Shown here piece by piece: positions 5,747-6,508 of a DNA stretch of 6,508 bases. The first letter of the stretch is position 1. Every line of letters starts with the position of its first letter. The notes beneath the pieces were generated by a model, which saw only the letters and a list, made by a program, of their open reading frames with translations, did no database searches and was not told where the DNA came from. Both the position numbers and the translations under genes were made by a program. This stretch comes from UBA4661 sp002405405 (GTDB lineage: Bacteria; Bacteroidota; Ignavibacteria; Kapaibacteriales; UBA4661), in assembly GCA_036847245.1 (NCBI GenBank), contig DAIUAL010000197.1:1-6508 (forward strand). Direction: 5' to 3'.

Positions 5747-5911
5747 AGCAAGGTTTTATGGGGTTTGCAGGGTAAAGGAGTGTCGAATGAAAAAGATTGG
5801 CACGAATATGTAGTAGGGTGTACGTCATCGAGCGACATGGTCGCATGATGGTTTGACGAAAAGTTGAGTAGAGCTGTCCACTTTCATCGGACAGGTGTAC
5901 GATAGATTGCA
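5747..5911. repeat. Dispersed ~165-nt repeat, copy B
   Basis: This is the second copy of the segment at 101-264, in the same orientation, about three-quarters identical and one base longer. It ends 45 nt beyond the toxin stop codon, so it forms the 3' flank of the toxin operon. On the minus strand an ATG in its right end opens a frame (5912-5667) that is not conserved in copy A, where the same frame stops after GQL. The shared part is therefore unlikely to be a functional gene. Terminal inverted repeats are weak at best (AGCAA at the left, TTGCA at the right). Confidence 0.75.
5874..5894. repeat. CTGTCC...GGACAG inverted motif, copy 4
   Basis: CTGTCC (5874-5879) and GGACAG (5889-5894) are a perfect 6-bp inverted repeat around ACTTTCATC. 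It is the counterpart, within repeat copy B, of the motif at 227-246. Confidence 0.6.
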
Positions 5912-5956
5912 TGCAGAAAGCTGTAGAGATAACTCGTGATGTTCATTGGAATATAA

Positions 5957-6235
5957 TCAGTAAATGTTCCCTCTGGTTTCGATCGAGAGCACAGAAATAA
6001 TAATGAGAGTGTTGTTCTTGTAGCTAAAGATAATTCTGAGATTTCCTTTGCGGAGCCGATAGTATCCGTTGTATTCACCATGAAGAGGTTTTACATCTAT
6101 ACTTATTGGTTCTTTTTCAAGCATAGAAACTGCTTTTACAAGGGCTTCCTTTACGGCTTCTTTGGTGATTAGTGAAGTTTTAGCGAGGAACTTTTCTGCT
6201 TGTTTTGAGAACTGAAAAACAAATGTTCTTTTCAT
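5957..6235 (-). CDS. RelE/ParE-family toxin
   Basis: This is the toxin of a type II toxin-antitoxin pair. The 92-residue length is normal for RelE-fold proteins. The layout is typical: an N-terminal strand (RTFVFQFSKQAEKFL, 3-17), a helical hairpin (18-40), LHGEYNGYYRLRKGNLRIIFSY (51-72), a strand (NTLIIISVLSI, 75-85), and the end TRGNIY (87-92). Arg60, Arg62, Arg67 and Arg88 and the terminal Tyr92 lie where RelE-type ribosome-dependent mRNA interferases usually have functional basic and aromatic residues. mRNA cleavage is therefore the likely activity, but ParE-like gyrase poisons share the fold. Its ATG overlaps the antitoxin stop as ATGA (6235-6232), so translation is coupled and ordered antitoxin first. 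A weak GGAG lies 10 nt before the start, inside the antitoxin gene. Confidence 0.9.
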   Translation of the reverse strand: MKRTFVFQFSKQAEKFLAKTSLITKEAVKEALVKAVSMLEKEPISIDVKPLHGEYNGYYRLRKGNLRIIFSYKNNTLIIISVLSIETRGNIY

Positions 6236-6489
6236 ACCTCAAAAACTCCGTATTCCGGATCTCCGAACTGTTTTTCTTCTTCACTCATAGCAGACAGGGT
6301 ATGCAGTATTTCTGCTTGTTCTTGCGGTGGAAGGTTGCCGACACGCTGAATGTCAATCGGAGCGGAAGCAATCTCGAGAGAAGCAAGAAGTTCAAAGACC
6401 TTTGCTTCGGTGTCTTTACTGATATGCTCACGCTCAATATGGATAATAAGCTTCTGTTCCTGCTGTGCGTTTTGTATTCCGTGAGTCAT
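6232..6489 (-). CDS. Antitoxin partner of the RelE-type toxin
   Basis: This 85-residue, acidic, mostly helical protein is encoded directly before the toxin with a 4-nt ATGA overlap. Position and size make it the cognate antitoxin, which neutralises the toxin and usually represses the operon. I do not recognise a standard antitoxin family: there is no clear RelB/RHH, HTH or Phd/YefM pattern. A possible N-terminal strand (QKLIIHIER, 12-20) is followed by helices (KDTEAKVFELLASLEI, 25-40; PPQEQAEILHTLSAMSEEEK, 54-73) and an acidic, aromatic tail (DPEYGVFEV) that may wrap around the toxin. The N-terminal strand could form a ribbon-helix-helix or similar dimer, which is speculation. The start is supported by a strong ribosome-binding site. 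The promoter lies beyond the window edge. Confidence 0.8.
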   Translation of the reverse strand: MTHGIQNAQQEQKLIIHIEREHISKDTEAKVFELLASLEIASAPIDIQRVGNLPPQEQAEILHTLSAMSEEEKQFGDPEYGVFEV

Positions 6490-6493
6490 GAAT

Positions 6494-6501
6494 TCTCTCC
6501 T
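6494..6501 (-). promoter_or_regulatory. Strong ribosome-binding site of the antitoxin gene
   Basis: On the minus strand, AGGAGAGA lies with its GGAG core 7 nt before the antitoxin ATG (6489). It is the strongest Shine-Dalgarno sequence in the window, which fits the need to make antitoxin in excess of toxin. Confidence 0.7.
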
Positions 6502-6508
6502 AGTATGT

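Larger units (their letters stand above)
5143..5956. other. Gene-poor region between yhcG and the toxin operon
   Basis: No intact gene is convincing in these 814 nt. Plus-strand codons stay open at 5148-5495 (ATG possible at 5208), but the translation resembles nothing I know and has unusually GC-rich third positions (about 60% by my count), as expected if the true frame is on the opposite strand. A plus-strand frame is also open from about 5521 to 5745 without a recognisable product. The region holds a possible decayed minus-strand gene, a GC-rich hairpin at 5543-5559, two inverted TGTCC-type motifs, and repeat copy B. Confidence 0.5.

Noticed and set aside
5667..5912. Minus-strand 81-codon frame across repeat copy B
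   Set aside because: The frame is not conserved in copy A, which stops after the first few shared residues, so the repeat does not encode this peptide.
1..6508. CRISPR array, tRNA, rRNA, transposase or integrase gene
   Set aside because: No regularly spaced repeats, no cloverleaf or rRNA-like sequence, and no DDE, HUH or tyrosine recombinase motifs were seen in any translated frame.

Overview
This window is a 6.5 kb piece of a bacterial chromosome, or of a metagenome scaffold: a run of ten Ns at 972-981 marks an assembly gap. The base composition is moderately AT-rich. Most genes lack a strong Shine-Dalgarno sequence; the clear exceptions are the peptidase gene at 1492 and the antitoxin gene at the right edge. 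Gene content (YhcG-type nuclease, exported HtrA-like protease, RelE-type toxin) fits a Gram-negative bacterium. There is no rRNA, tRNA or phylum-specific marker, so a Bacteroidota/Chlorobi-like source is only a guess.

Layout. Positions 1-549 hold no convincing gene, but they contain copy A of a ~165-nt dispersed repeat (101-264). A forward gene block follows: a possible 26-codon ORF (550-630) overlapping an unrecognised gene that runs into the gap (627-1022); a second unrecognised gene (1019-1417); a clan MH metallopeptidase (1492-2376); a 115-nt spacer with three hairpins in a row; an exported trypsin-fold (HtrA/DegP-like) serine protease with no PDZ domain (2492-3865); and, after a 269-nt spacer with an AT palindrome and a possible 31-codon ORF, a yhcG-family PD-(D/E)XK nuclease (4135-5142). 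The stretch 5143-5956 holds no intact gene. It contains a possible decayed minus-strand gene (5199-5543), a GC-rich hairpin, and copy B of the dispersed repeat (5747-5911). On the minus strand at the right edge lies a two-gene type II toxin-antitoxin operon: antitoxin 6232-6489, then a RelE-type toxin 5957-6235, overlapping by ATGA.

How the parts relate. The sequence shows no single pathway. A YhcG nuclease, a RelE toxin-antitoxin pair, orphan genes, a decayed reading frame and diverged repeats at both ends together look like an accessory, recombination-prone region rather than a housekeeping operon. The most noteworthy structure is non-coding: two same-orientation copies of the ~165-nt repeat bracket the forward gene block, and each contains an inverted TGTCC...GGACA motif. 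Two further variants of that motif occur at 2382-2399 and 5673-5691. They could be old insertion-sequence ends, a MITE-like element, or RNA or protein recognition sites. No complete mobile element is present.
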